Assembly: GCA_003488105.1 (NCBI GenBank)
Contig: DNMS01000364.1
Coordinates: 1-8,657, forward strand
Origin: Rhodospirillaceae bacterium
Lineage (GTDB): Bacteria > Pseudomonadota > Alphaproteobacteria > Rhodospirillales_A > Casp-alpha2
Reading direction: 5' to 3'
Length of the DNA stretch: 8,657 nucleotides
Notes under the pieces: generated by a model
The model's database searches: none
Seen by the model: only the letters and a program-made list of their open reading frames with translations
Told to the model about the DNA's origin: nothing
Translations under genes and position numbers: made by a program
Part shown: positions 1-6,510 of the stretch, piece by piece
Numbering within the stretch: the first letter of the stretch is position 1
Layout of the letters: the number at the start of each line of letters is the position of its first letter

Positions 1-1033
1 CGACATGGTCATGGGCTTCTACGACACGGTCGCCGTGTTCGACATGAAGCTGCGCATGGCCTGGGTTCTGGCCAGCGATGTCCGGGGTGGCGCCGGCCGT
101 CGCCGGTCGGGGCGCGAGGCCCGGGCCCGCGCCATGGCGGCGCGCATTCGGGACGCACGCCCGGTGGCCGAGCCGCCGGGCCTGGACCTCACCTGGCGCC
201 CCGATCAGACTCGGGCCGAAATGGAAGCCCGCATCGCCCGCGCCATCGACTACATTCATTTGGGCGACATCTTCCAGGCCAATATCGCGCAGCGTTTCCT
301 CACCGACCTGCCGGCGGAAACCCGGCCCTATGACGTCTACCGGCGGCTCAGGCGCATTTCCTCCGCCCCCTTCGCGGCGTTCCTCAATTGCGGCAAGGGC
401 CGGGCGGTGATTTCCGCCTCGCCGGAACGGTTCCTGTCGCTGGGGCCCGGCGGGGTTATTGAAACCCGGCCGATCAAGGGAACGCGGCCCCGCGGCGTGA
501 CCACGGACGAGGACCGGGCCCTGGCCGCCGCCCTGATCGCCTCGGAAAAGGACCGGGCGGAAAACCTGATGATCGTCGATCTGTTGCGCAACGACCTGTC
601 CAGGGTCGCCAGGATCGGCTCCGTGCGCGTGTCCAAGCTGTTCGAACTGGAAACCTTCGCCCGGGTTCATCATCTGGTGTCCGAGGTTCAGGCCGACATC
701 GCCGAGGGCCTGGACGCGGTCGATCTGTTGCGCGCGACCTTCCCCGGCGGCTCCATCACCGGGGCGCCCAAGATCCGTGCCATGGAAATCATTCATGAGT
801 TGGAGCCCGTGTCGCGCGGGCCCTATTGCGGGGCGGTGGCCTGGCTTGGGTTCGACGGGGCCATGGATTCCGCCATCGCCATCCGCACCATGACCCATGT
901 CGACGGCGTGGTCGCGGCCCAGGCCGGCGGCGGCATCGTCGCCGACAGCGACCCGGCGGACGAGTACGAGGAAAGCATGACCAAGATCAAACCGCTGCTG
1001 GCGTCCCTCGACAGCCGGATGGCCCTGCCGTGA
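1..1033 (+). CDS. pabB: Aminodeoxychorismate synthase component I, 5'-truncated by the window edge
   Basis: Chorismate-binding subunit that aminates chorismate to 4-amino-4-deoxychorismate, the first step from chorismate to p-aminobenzoate and folate; the family uses ammonia from a PabA glutaminase, which is not in this window. The reading frame is open to the left edge, so the ATG at 5 is probably internal. About 343 residues are visible against roughly 450 in E. coli PabB, so the N-terminal part is missing. Counting from the ATG at 5, SPERFL lies at 139-144 and PIKGTRPRG at 156-164. The Lys at 158 is the PabB-type active-site lysine; anthranilate synthase TrpE has Ala there (PIAGT). EKDRAENLMIVDLLRNDLSR at 181-200, FPGGSITGAPK at 246-256 and GGGIVADSDP at 308-317 are the other conserved blocks. 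The stop overlaps the pabC start in a GTGA, which implies translational coupling. PabB rather than TrpE is well supported by the lysine and by the pabC neighbour. Confidence 0.95.
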   Translation, partial: DMVMGFYDTVAVFDMKLRMAWVLASDVRGGAGRRRSGREARARAMAARIRDARPVAEPPGLDLTWRPDQTRAEMEARIARAIDYIHLGDIFQANIAQRFLTDLPAETRPYDVYRRLRRISSAPFAAFLNCGKGRAVISASPERFLSLGPGGVIETRPIKGTRPRGVTTDEDRALAAALIASEKDRAENLMIVDLLRNDLSRVARIGSVRVSKLFELETFARVHHLVSEVQADIAEGLDAVDLLRATFPGGSITGAPKIRAMEIIHELEPVSRGPYCGAVAWLGFDGAMDSAIAIRTMTHVDGVVAAQAGGGIVADSDPADEYEESMTKIKPLLASLDSRMALP

Positions 1034-1839
1034 TCATTGATTTCAACGGCGAACTGGTCGCGGCGGCGGATGCCCGCCTGGACCCCTTCGACCGGGGCTT
1101 CACCCTGGGCGACGCCATTTTCGAAAGCCTGCGGGTGCGGGACGGGGCGCCTGAATTCGCCGGTGAACATCTGGCCCGCCTGACCCGGGCCTCCGCCGTC
1201 ACCGGCATTCCCCTGCCATTTACCCCGGATCAGGCGATGGCGCGCATGGCGCGGCTGATCGCCGCCAACGACCTGGTCGACGCGGCGCTGCGCCTGACCG
1301 TCAGCCGGGGGGCCGCCGCCCGCGGCGTCGCCGCACCCAAGGCCACCGACTGCCGGCCCACAGTGGTGATCTCCGTCCACCCCCTGCCGCCGACGCGGGG
1401 TGCCGTGGTCGGCCTGATCACGGCGACGGTGACCCGGCGTAACGAGCATTCACCCTTTTCCCGCGTCAAGGCGACGCCTTATCTCGACAGCATCATCGCC
1501 CTGGAAGAAGCCCGTGCCGCGGGTGCCCAGGACGCGGTGCTGCTGAACACGGCGGGCCGCGTGGCCTCGGCCTGTTACGCCAATCTGTTCGCGGTGATTG
1601 ACGGGCGTCTGGTCACGCCGCCCTTGGCCGATGGGCCGCTGCCGGGCGTCACGCGGGGCCGGGTGCTGGCGGCGCTGGGCGGGGAAGAAGAAAGCCTCGC
1701 CCCCGAAGACCTCGCCCGTGCCACGGAAGTTTTCCTGACCAACAGCTTCGGCGTGCGCCCCGTGGGCGTGCTCGACGGCCGCCTGCTGGCCCCCCTGCCC
1801 GGGCCCATGACCCAAAAGGCACAGGCCCTCGTCGGCTGA
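1030..1839 (+). CDS. pabC: Aminodeoxychorismate lyase-like class IV PLP aminotransferase
   Basis: Fold-type IV PLP enzyme of 269 residues, the usual length for PabC. It would remove pyruvate from aminodeoxychorismate to give p-aminobenzoate. The GTG start at 1030 is chosen because IIDFNGELV, the normal family N-terminus, follows directly and because it overlaps the pabB stop by 4 bases. Visible motifs are FDRGFTLGDAIFESLRV (about 20-36), the putative Schiff-base lysine K147 in VKATPYLDSI, LLNTAGRVASACYANLF (171-187) and TPPLADGPLPGVTRGRVL (196-213). One oddity: ungapped alignment from K147 puts Ser180 where E. coli PabC and other class IV enzymes carry the glutamate that contacts the PLP pyridine nitrogen. 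The adjacent pabB argues for the lyase role, but a branched-chain or D-amino-acid aminotransferase activity cannot be excluded from sequence alone. No separate promoter is visible; it should be co-transcribed with pabB. Confidence 0.88.
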   Translation: MIIDFNGELVAAADARLDPFDRGFTLGDAIFESLRVRDGAPEFAGEHLARLTRASAVTGIPLPFTPDQAMARMARLIAANDLVDAALRLTVSRGAAARGVAAPKATDCRPTVVISVHPLPPTRGAVVGLITATVTRRNEHSPFSRVKATPYLDSIIALEEARAAGAQDAVLLNTAGRVASACYANLFAVIDGRLVTPPLADGPLPGVTRGRVLAALGGEEESLAPEDLARATEVFLTNSFGVRPVGVLDGRLLAPLPGPMTQKAQALVG

Positions 1840-1860
1840 CGCACGCGGTTATCCTTTCTT

Positions 1861-1924
1861 CTCACCGTCTCTGTGTCTCAGTGGTTGTCTTGATTTTTAA
1901 CCACAGAGGCAGTGAGGCAATGAG
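1861..1924. repeat. Imperfect inverted repeat downstream of pabC
   Basis: The arms are 1861-1886 and 1899-1924, with a 12-base T-rich spacer. By hand alignment 19 of 26 positions are complementary, including a perfect inner 6-bp stem (GTGGTT/AACCAC). The right arm also carries an 8-base near-tandem repeat (GAGGCAGT, GAGGCAAT, then GAGG) starting at 1906, 1914 and 1922. It begins 21 bases after the pabC stop and could end or stabilise the pabBC transcript, but no T-run follows the right arm, so a classical intrinsic terminator is not shown. Similar 'CCACAGAGGCAnTGAG'-like sequences occur between genes in many proteobacteria; that comparison is from memory. Confidence 0.6.
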
Positions 1925-1937
1925 GAAATCGCAGATT

Positions 1938-2026
1938 GTCATGGCCGGGCGTGACCCGGCCATCCACGTCTTCATGTGCCGCCGACTGCGAAAGTCGTGG
2001 ATGCCCGGATCAAGTCCGGGCATGAC
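1938..2026. repeat. Compound palindromic intergenic repeat (BIME/REP-like)
   Basis: The left arm 1938-1972 and right arm 1991-2026 are inverted copies; 29 of 35 positions match, with an 18-base spacer. Each arm contains its own perfect hairpin. On the left, ATGGCCGGG pairs with CCCGGCCAT around CGTGA (1941-1963). On the right, ATGCCCGGA pairs with TCCGGGCAT around TCAAG (2001-2023). Bases that differ between the two arms have changed in pairs, so both 9-bp stems stay intact. The element lies between the convergent pabC and dsrE-like genes, 24 bases beyond the latter's stop, where it could terminate or protect transcripts from both sides. The 'GGGCnTGACCCGG…ATCCACG' style is one I associate with dispersed repeats in alphaproteobacterial genomes. 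Confidence 0.85.
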
Positions 2027-2049
2027 GGATTAGATTGGGAAGGGAAGGG

Positions 2050-2514
2050 TCAGATAAACAGGATCGCGCCGTCTTTGGAGGCGTCGTTCAGGAAGGTGAC
2101 CAGCCCGCCCGGCTGCACCGGCACGTCGTCGCGCAGCGGCATGGCTTCCAGGCCGCGGGCGCGCAGGCCCATCTCGCAGACCATGAAGGCCGCGCCCATT
2201 TCGACGCAGGCCGCGAGCAGGACCTCGAAGGTCGCGACCCCCTGGGCCTCGTAACGGTCGTCCAGGGTGCCGCCCGGCTGCACATGGTCCAGGTCGCCCA
2301 GGCCCTGGCCCACGGGCAGGTCGCGCCAGGCGTCGTCGGCGCCCAATGCCTTGCAGGCGTCCATGGTGAAGAACAGGGTCACGGCGCGGCCGATGGCCGC
2401 CGCCGCCGCCGCCGTCGCCAGGGCATAGTGAATCTTGTCGTATTCGCCCGCATAGACGATGACCGACAGCTTGTCGGGCGGTGTGGTGTCAGCCGGCGGC
2501 GCAGGTTCGGCCAT
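2050..2514 (-). CDS. DsrE/DsrF-like (peroxiredoxin-like) family protein
   Basis: Small cytoplasmic protein of 154 residues with the DsrE-type alternating pattern. It has a first beta strand KLSVIVYAGEYDK (15-27), an Ala-rich helix (31-40), a strand VTLFFTMDAC (45-54), and a C-terminal region with VCEMGLRARG (112-121) and the last strand AILFI (150-154). C113 in the CEMG segment is where many DsrE2-type proteins have a reactive cysteine; C54 and C103 are the other two. Family members carry or reduce persulfide sulfur, but the substrate here is unknown. The ATG at 2514 is preferred over the in-frame ATG at 2529 because GAGGGGG lies about 8 bases upstream of it. The gene overlaps the end of the moeB-like gene by 26 bases, so it is probably coupled to it and is the last gene of the cysK unit. 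Confidence 0.8.
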   Translation of the reverse strand: MAEPAPPADTTPPDKLSVIVYAGEYDKIHYALATAAAAAAIGRAVTLFFTMDACKALGADDAWRDLPVGQGLGDLDHVQPGGTLDDRYEAQGVATFEVLLAACVEMGAAFMVCEMGLRARGLEAMPLRDDVPVQPGGLVTFLNDASKDGAILFI

Positions 2515-3334
2515 CCGAGGCCCCCTCATGGCTGGAGAGATCGGTGATCGTCGGATTGTCGCCACACAGCGGGCAGCCCGGATCGGCCTTGACCTTGATC
2601 TTGCGGAAATTGGCGGCAAGCCCTTCGTAAACCATCAGATGACCCGACAGGCTGTCGCCGGTGCCGAGAAGCTCTTTCAGGATTTCCGTCGCTTGCAACG
2701 ATCCCATGGTGCCGCACAGCGCCCCCAACACCCCGGCCTCGGCGCAGGACGGAATTTGGCCCGGCGGTGGGGCTTCGCGGAAGATGCAGCGATAGCAGGG
2801 GCCGTGATGGCCGTCGCCGTCGGTTTCATGGGCCTTGAAGGTCGCCAATTGGCCGTCGAAGCGCAGGATGGCGGCCGAAACCAGAGGTTTCCCGGCGAAA
2901 TAGGCCGCGTCGTTGATCAGGAACCGGGTTTCGAAATTGTCGGAGCCGTCGGCGATCAGGTCGTAACCGGCCATCAGGTCGAGGGCGTTGTCCGGCGTGA
3001 TGCGTTCGAAATGGGGGACCAGGGTGACGTCCGGGTTGATGGCGGCCAGGGTCGCCTTCGCACTTTCCACCTTGGGTGTGCCGACCGAGGCCGTCTGATG
3101 GACGATCTGGCGCTGCAGATTGGACAGGTCGACCGTATCGTCGTCAACCACGCCGATGGTGCCGACCCCGGCAGCGGCCAGATACAGCAGCACGGGCGAT
3201 CCCAGCCCCCCGGCGCCGATGACCAGAACCCGGCTCGACAGCAGCTTGGCCTGCCCGATGCCGCCAACTTCCTTCAGCAGGATGTGCCGGGCGTAGCGGT
3301 TGACCTGATCCTCGGAAAAATCCGTGAACTCCAT
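2489..3334 (-). CDS. moeB: MoeB/ThiF/HesA-family E1-like sulfur-carrier adenylyltransferase
   Basis: 281-residue E1-like enzyme that would adenylate the C-terminal glycine of a ubiquitin-like sulfur carrier (MoaD, ThiS or a relative) before thiocarboxylate formation. The nucleotide loop GAGGLGSP is at 40-47, DDDTVDLSNLQRQ at 64-76 (N72 and R75 conserved), K88 in GTPKVESA, and DGSDNFETRFLIND at 129-142. Zinc is expected from two CxxC pairs, C180/C183 and C254/C257. C197 in SCAEAGVLG aligns with the ThiF cysteine that forms an acyl persulfide. There is no rhodanese domain, unlike eukaryotic MOCS3 or mycobacterial MoeZ. The ATG at 3334 starts the standard MoeB N-terminus (RYARHILL at 13-20) and lies 8 bases after the cysK stop. 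MoeB and ThiF cannot be told apart by motif, and no carrier-protein gene is nearby, so the symbol is tentative. Confidence 0.85.
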   Translation of the reverse strand: MEFTDFSEDQVNRYARHILLKEVGGIGQAKLLSSRVLVIGAGGLGSPVLLYLAAAGVGTIGVVDDDTVDLSNLQRQIVHQTASVGTPKVESAKATLAAINPDVTLVPHFERITPDNALDLMAGYDLIADGSDNFETRFLINDAAYFAGKPLVSAAILRFDGQLATFKAHETDGDGHHGPCYRCIFREAPPPGQIPSCAEAGVLGALCGTMGSLQATEILKELLGTGDSLSGHLMVYEGLAANFRKIKVKADPGCPLCGDNPTITDLSSHEGASDGRTCAAG

Positions 3335-3342
3335 GGCTCGGC

Positions 3343-4323
3343 CTATTCGCCCAGGCCCGCGAACAGATCGGTCGACAGGTAGCGTTCGGCGAAGCTGGGC
3401 AGGATGATGACGATGCGGGCGTCCACCAGATTGTCGCGGGCCGCCAGTTCCAGTGCCGCCGCCACGGCGGCCCCGGACGAAATCCCGCAGGGCAGGCCTT
3501 CCAGGCGCGCGATCTTGCGCGCCGTTTCGATGGCGCGGTCGTTGCCGATCTGCAGCACTTCGTCGATTTCCTTGGTGTCCAGGTTCGCCGGCACGAAACC
3601 GGCGCCGATGCCCTGAATTTTGTGCGGCCCCGGCAGGCCGCCGGACAGGATGGCGGAATCCTCGGGCTCGACGGCGACGACCTTGAGCTTCGGGTTGTAC
3701 TTGCGCAGAACCTGGGCGCAGCCGGTCAGCGTGCCGCCCGTGCCGACCCCGGAAATCAGCACATCGACCTTGCCGTCGGCGTCCTTCCAGATTTCCTCGG
3801 CCGTGGTGTTGCGGTGGACTTCCGGATTGGCCGGGTTTTCGAACTGTTGCAGCATGATCGCCCCCGGCGTGGCGTCGACGATCTCCTTGGCGCGCTCGAT
3901 GGCGCCGCGCATGCCCTGGGGGGCCGGGGTCAGTTCCAGCTCGGCGCCCAGAAGGTAGAGCATCTTGCGCCGTTCCAGCGACATGCTTTCCGGCATGGTC
4001 AGGATCAGGCGGTAGCCCTTGGCGGCGGCGACGAAGGCCAGGGCGATGCCCGTGTTGCCCGAGGTCGGTTCGACCAACGTGGCGCCCGGCTTGATGCGGC
4101 CGTCCCGTTCGGCGGCTTCGATCATGTTCAGGCCGATGCGGTCCTTGACCGACGACAGCGGGTTGAAGAATTCGCATTTGCCGACGATATCGGCGGTCAC
4201 GCCCGCGTCCTCGGCCATGCGCTTCAGGCGGACCAGGGGCGTGGCGCCCACCGTGTCGATGATGCTGTCGTAGATGCGACCCCGGAATTCTCCCTGCGCG
4301 CGGGCACCCTTTGCCGTGTCCAT
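3343..4323 (-). CDS. cysK: O-acetylserine sulfhydrylase A (cysteine synthase)
   Basis: PLP enzyme of 326 residues (E. coli CysK has 323) that makes L-cysteine from O-acetylserine and sulfide. K60 in PLSSVKDR is the Schiff-base lysine. PTSGNTG (86-92) binds the substrate carboxylate, GVGTGGT (192-198) holds the PLP phosphate, and GISSGAA (280-286) supplies the serine near the pyridine nitrogen. The C-terminal [11 protein letters not shown] (309-319) is typical of the CysK branch. The first 16 or so residues are a short extension before the usual beginning. The ATG at 4323 has a strong ribosome binding site, GGAGGAG, at 4333-4339. The gene follows the Rrf2 regulator by 42 bases and precedes the MoeB-like gene by 8 bases. 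The gap to the regulator contains a small dyad that could be an operator. Confidence in the enzyme class is very high; CysM or a cystathionine beta-synthase-like role is less likely. Confidence 0.95.
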   Translation of the reverse strand: MDTAKGARAQGEFRGRIYDSIIDTVGATPLVRLKRMAEDAGVTADIVGKCEFFNPLSSVKDRIGLNMIEAAERDGRIKPGATLVEPTSGNTGIALAFVAAAKGYRLILTMPESMSLERRKMLYLLGAELELTPAPQGMRGAIERAKEIVDATPGAIMLQQFENPANPEVHRNTTAEEIWKDADGKVDVLISGVGTGGTLTGCAQVLRKYNPKLKVVAVEPEDSAILSGGLPGPHKIQGIGAGFVPANLDTKEIDEVLQIGNDRAIETARKIARLEGLPCGISSGAAVAAALELAARDNLVDARIVIILPSFAERYLSTDLFAGLGE

Positions 4324-4332
4324 GGAACTCGT

Positions 4333-4339
4333 CTCCTCC
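4333..4339 (-). promoter_or_regulatory. Strong Shine-Dalgarno site of cysK
   Basis: On the - strand this reads GGAGGAG, 9 bases before the cysK ATG. It is the best ribosome binding site I see in the - strand cluster. Other genes in the chain rely on overlap or weak sites, so cysK may be translated more strongly than its neighbours. Confidence 0.75.
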
Positions 4340-4347
4340 GAATGGTT

Positions 4348-4363
4348 TCCTCTTAGATGAGGA
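4348..4363. promoter_or_regulatory. Short dyad in the rrf2-cysK gap, possible operator
   Basis: TCCTC and GAGGA flank a 6-base centre, within the 42-base space between the Rrf2 gene and cysK and about 8 bases upstream of the cysK ribosome binding site. It is the only symmetrical element in the gap. It does not fit the IscR type 2 spacing, and a 5-bp dyad in GC-rich DNA can arise by chance, so the operator reading is weak. It could equally form a small RNA hairpin ahead of cysK. Confidence 0.25.
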
Positions 4364-4365
4364 TG

Positions 4366-4821
4366 CTAGATCGTGAAATCCAGGTTGGGCCGGCCTTCGC
4401 TGTCGACCCCGGCCTGATGGGCCTTGAGGCAAAGCTCGTCGATCGACGTGGCATCCAGGCGAACCATGGCGGCTTCGCGCAGTTCCGCCCACAGGGGCCG
4501 CACCACCTTGAGCCCCAGGTCCGACCCGTCGGCGTCCTCGAGAATGTCGTCGCCGCCATCGGCGCCCGCGATCACGCGCACGATGTCGCCCACGGAAATG
4601 CGCCGCCGCTCACGGGCCAGGCGGTAGCCGCCCTTGGGCCCCCGCACGCCGACCAGGATGTCCGCCTTTACCAGTTGCTGCAGGGCCTGTTCCAGATAGC
4701 GCCGGGGAATGCCCTGGCGGCGCGTGATGTCGCGGCTCTGCACCGGCTGCGCCCCCATGTGATAGGCCACGTCCAGCACCGCCTCGATGGCGTAAAGGGT
4801 CTTTTTCGACAGTCGCAGCAT
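4366..4821 (-). CDS. Rrf2-family transcriptional regulator, CymR-like and lacking Fe-S cysteines
   Basis: 151-residue Rrf2 winged-helix regulator. The start MLRLSKKTLYAIEAVLDVAY is the family N-terminus, followed by the recognition helix region (about 29-50, IPRRYLEQALQQL) and the wing GVRGPKGGYRLAR (58-70). ISVGDIVRVIAG (75-86) begins the dimerisation helix. IscR and NsrR use three cysteines in the 90-105 region to hold an iron-sulfur cluster; here that region has none, and the only cysteine is C131. This resembles CymR, the Firmicutes repressor of cysteine genes that is controlled by binding CysK. The C-terminus ends NLDFTI, an isoleucine tail reminiscent of CysK-binding peptides. The ATG at 4821 lies 4 bases after the dut stop, with GGGGGGAA about 10 bases upstream inside the end of dut. 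It is followed by cysK. Control of cysK is inferred from position, and the ligand is unknown. Confidence 0.88.
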   Translation of the reverse strand: MLRLSKKTLYAIEAVLDVAYHMGAQPVQSRDITRRQGIPRRYLEQALQQLVKADILVGVRGPKGGYRLARERRRISVGDIVRVIAGADGGDDILEDADGSDLGLKVVRPLWAELREAAMVRLDATSIDELCLKAHQAGVDSEGRPNLDFTI

Positions 4822-4825
4822 ATGG

Positions 4826-5284
4826 TCAGCTTCCCCCCGTTCCCGTCGACCCGAACCCGCCGGCCCCCCGGGCCGTGTCGTCCAGGTCCGCCCGCTCATC
4901 CCAGGCGATTTGCGTGACCGGCGCGATCACCATCTGGGCGATGCGCATGCCGGCCTCAATTTCAAAGGATTCCAAACTTAGGTTTACCAAAATAACCTTG
5001 ATCTCGCCGCGGTAGTCGGCGTCGATCGTGCCCGGGCTGTTGAGCACCGTGATCCCGTGCTTGGCGGCCAGGCCGGAGCGCGGGCGCACCTGCGCCTCAT
5101 ACCCCCGGGGCAGGGCGATGGCGATGCCCGTGGGCACCAGGGCGCGGGCCATGGGTTTAAGGATCATGGATTGATCCAAAGCAGCCAAAAGGTCCAATCC
5201 CGCGGCATCCGCCGTGGCATAGGCCGGCAAGGCCAAGTCCGCGCCATGGGGCAGGCGCTGAACGGGGACGGAAAGCGCGCTCAT
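4826..5284 (-). CDS. dut: dUTP diphosphatase (dUTPase)
   Basis: Trimeric dUTPase of 152 residues, close to the E. coli length. It hydrolyses dUTP to dUMP and pyrophosphate, keeping uracil out of DNA and feeding dTMP synthesis. All five family motifs are visible: I, AGLDLLA (28-34); II, RPRSGLA (67-73); [14 protein letters not shown] (85-95), with D90 as the catalytic aspartate and Y91 stacking on the deoxyribose; [12 protein letters not shown] (114-123); [11 protein letters not shown] (139-148), the flexible C-terminal arm that closes over the substrate. The ATG at 5284 overlaps the coaBC stop in ATGA, so the two are coupled. The coaBC-dut order is common in alphaproteobacteria. Nothing is missing and the assignment is firm. 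Confidence 0.97.
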   Translation of the reverse strand: MSALSVPVQRLPHGADLALPAYATADAAGLDLLAALDQSMILKPMARALVPTGIAIALPRGYEAQVRPRSGLAAKHGITVLNSPGTIDADYRGEIKVILVNLSLESFEIEAGMRIAQMVIAPVTQIAWDERADLDDTARGAGGFGSTGTGGS

Positions 5285-6510
5285 TCGGCGTCCGTGTTCG
5301 TCGTCGCGGCCGATGCCGCGACATGATCGGCGATGCGCTGTGCCAGGCGTTCACCCACCTGGGTCTTGGTTTGCGGCGGCCAATCCTCGACCCCCGCCCC
5401 GGTGACCAGATGCACCCGGTTCATATCGCCGCCGAAGGTGCCCGTTTCCGGCGACACGTCGTTGGCGCAGATCCAGTCGCAGCCCTTCTTTTTCAGCTTG
5501 GCGACGGCATGGCCGACGACGTTTTCCGTCTCGGCGGCGAAGCCGACGACCAGGGCCGGGCGGCTCTTTCCGGGGGCCGCGAGGGTCGCCAGGATGTCCG
5601 GGTTTTCGGCCAAGGCCAGGGCCGGCAGGCCTTTGCCGTCCTTTTTCATCTTTTCGGGCGCGGCGTCGGCGGTGCGCCAATCGGCCACGGCGGCGGCGCA
5701 GACGGCGATATCGGCGGGCAGGGCTTCCGTGCAGGCGGCCAGCATGTCGCGGGCCGTCTCCACATGCACCGTGGCGACGCCGATGGGGTCCTTCAGGGTG
5801 ACCGGCCCGGTGACCAGGGTCACGCGGGCGCCCAGGGCCGCCAGCGCCGATGCGATGGCATGGCCCTGCTTGCCGGACGACCGGTTGGCGATATAGCGCA
5901 CGGGGTCGATGGGCTCATGGGTCGGCCCGCTGGTGACCAGGGCGTGCTTGCCCCGAAGGGGCTGGCCGCCGTGGAAGAAATCGATCAGGGCCTGGGCGAT
6001 GGCAAGCGGCTCGGTCATGCGCCCGGGGCCGAATTCGCCGCAGGCCATGTCGCCCTCGTCCGGGCCGATCACGGTGACGCCCCGCGATGTCAATGTCTCG
6101 ATATTGGCCTGGGTCGCCGCGTGTTCCCACATCCGCACGTTCATGGCGGGGGCGACCATCACCGGCTTGTCCGTGGCCAGCAGGGCCGTGGTCGCCAGAT
6201 CGGTGGCGAGCCCGCCCGCCATCTTGGCCAGCACGTCGGCCGAGGCCGGGGCGACCAGGATCACGTCCGCGTCGCGGGACAATTGGATATGGCCCATTTC
6301 CTGCTCGTCCGTCAGGTCGAACAGGTCTTGGTAGACCTTGTCGCCGGACACGGCGCCGAGCGCCAAGGGCGTCACGAACTGCGCCCCGCCGGCCGTCAGC
6401 ACGCAGCGCACCTGGGCCCCCCGCTCCTTCAAGCGGCGGACCAGATCCGGCGTCTTATAGGCGGCGATCCCGCCCGTGACGATCAACAGAATGCGTTTTC
6501 CGGAAAGCAT
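5281..6510 (-). CDS. coaBC: Bifunctional phosphopantothenoylcysteine decarboxylase / phosphopantothenate-cysteine ligase
   Basis: Fused CoA-pathway enzyme of 409 residues (E. coli Dfp has about 406). The N-terminal CoaC flavoprotein domain (about 1-185) decarboxylates phosphopantothenoylcysteine. It has GGIAAYK (13-19), the catalytic histidine H74 in [15 protein letters not shown] (120-124) and the cysteine C157 in [10 protein letters not shown]. The C-terminal CoaB domain (about 186-400) couples cysteine to phosphopantothenate with CTP. It has [13 protein letters not shown] (193-205), N209 and SSGKQG (211-216), and the lysine cluster K287/K289/K290 in APEKMKK. The ATG at 6510 is chosen over the in-frame ATG at 6564 because the family N-terminus ([15 protein letters not shown]) follows at once and GGGA lies 6-9 bases upstream. 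The gene ends in a 4-base overlap with dut. Its use of cysteine as a substrate gives it a loose link to cysK downstream. Confidence 0.97.
   Translation of the reverse strand: MLSGKRILLIVTGGIAAYKTPDLVRRLKERGAQVRCVLTAGGAQFVTPLALGAVSGDKVYQDLFDLTDEQEMGHIQLSRDADVILVAPASADVLAKMAGGLATDLATTALLATDKPVMVAPAMNVRMWEHAATQANIETLTSRGVTVIGPDEGDMACGEFGPGRMTEPLAIAQALIDFFHGGQPLRGKHALVTSGPTHEPIDPVRYIANRSSGKQGHAIASALAALGARVTLVTGPVTLKDPIGVATVHVETARDMLAACTEALPADIAVCAAAVADWRTADAAPEKMKKDGKGLPALALAENPDILATLAAPGKSRPALVVGFAAETENVVGHAVAKLKKKGCDWICANDVSPETGTFGGDMNRVHLVTGAGVEDWPPQTKTQVGERLAQRIADHVAASAATTNTDAE

Noticed and set aside
826..1029. Upstream extension of the pabC frame into pabB
   Set aside because: The extension lies within conserved pabB codons and reads as Arg/His/Gly-rich noise. 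The family N-terminus begins right after the GTG at 1030.
2050..2064. DsrE-like protein also ends in Ile (AILFI), as a possible CysK-binding tail
   Set aside because: The residues form the last core beta strand of the DsrE fold, so the Ile is unlikely to be a free flexible tail, unlike the end of the Rrf2 protein.
2398..2419. GCC-type trinucleotide run
   Set aside because: It encodes the Ala-rich helix of the DsrE-like protein (about residues 34-40). This is ordinary in GC-rich coding sequence and not a regulatory repeat.
3335..4492. Apparent N-terminal extension of the MoeB-like frame through cysK and into the Rrf2 gene
   Set aside because: The MoeB family begins normally at the ATG at 3334. 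The upstream part is cysK and the end of the Rrf2 gene read in another frame, so there is no real fusion.
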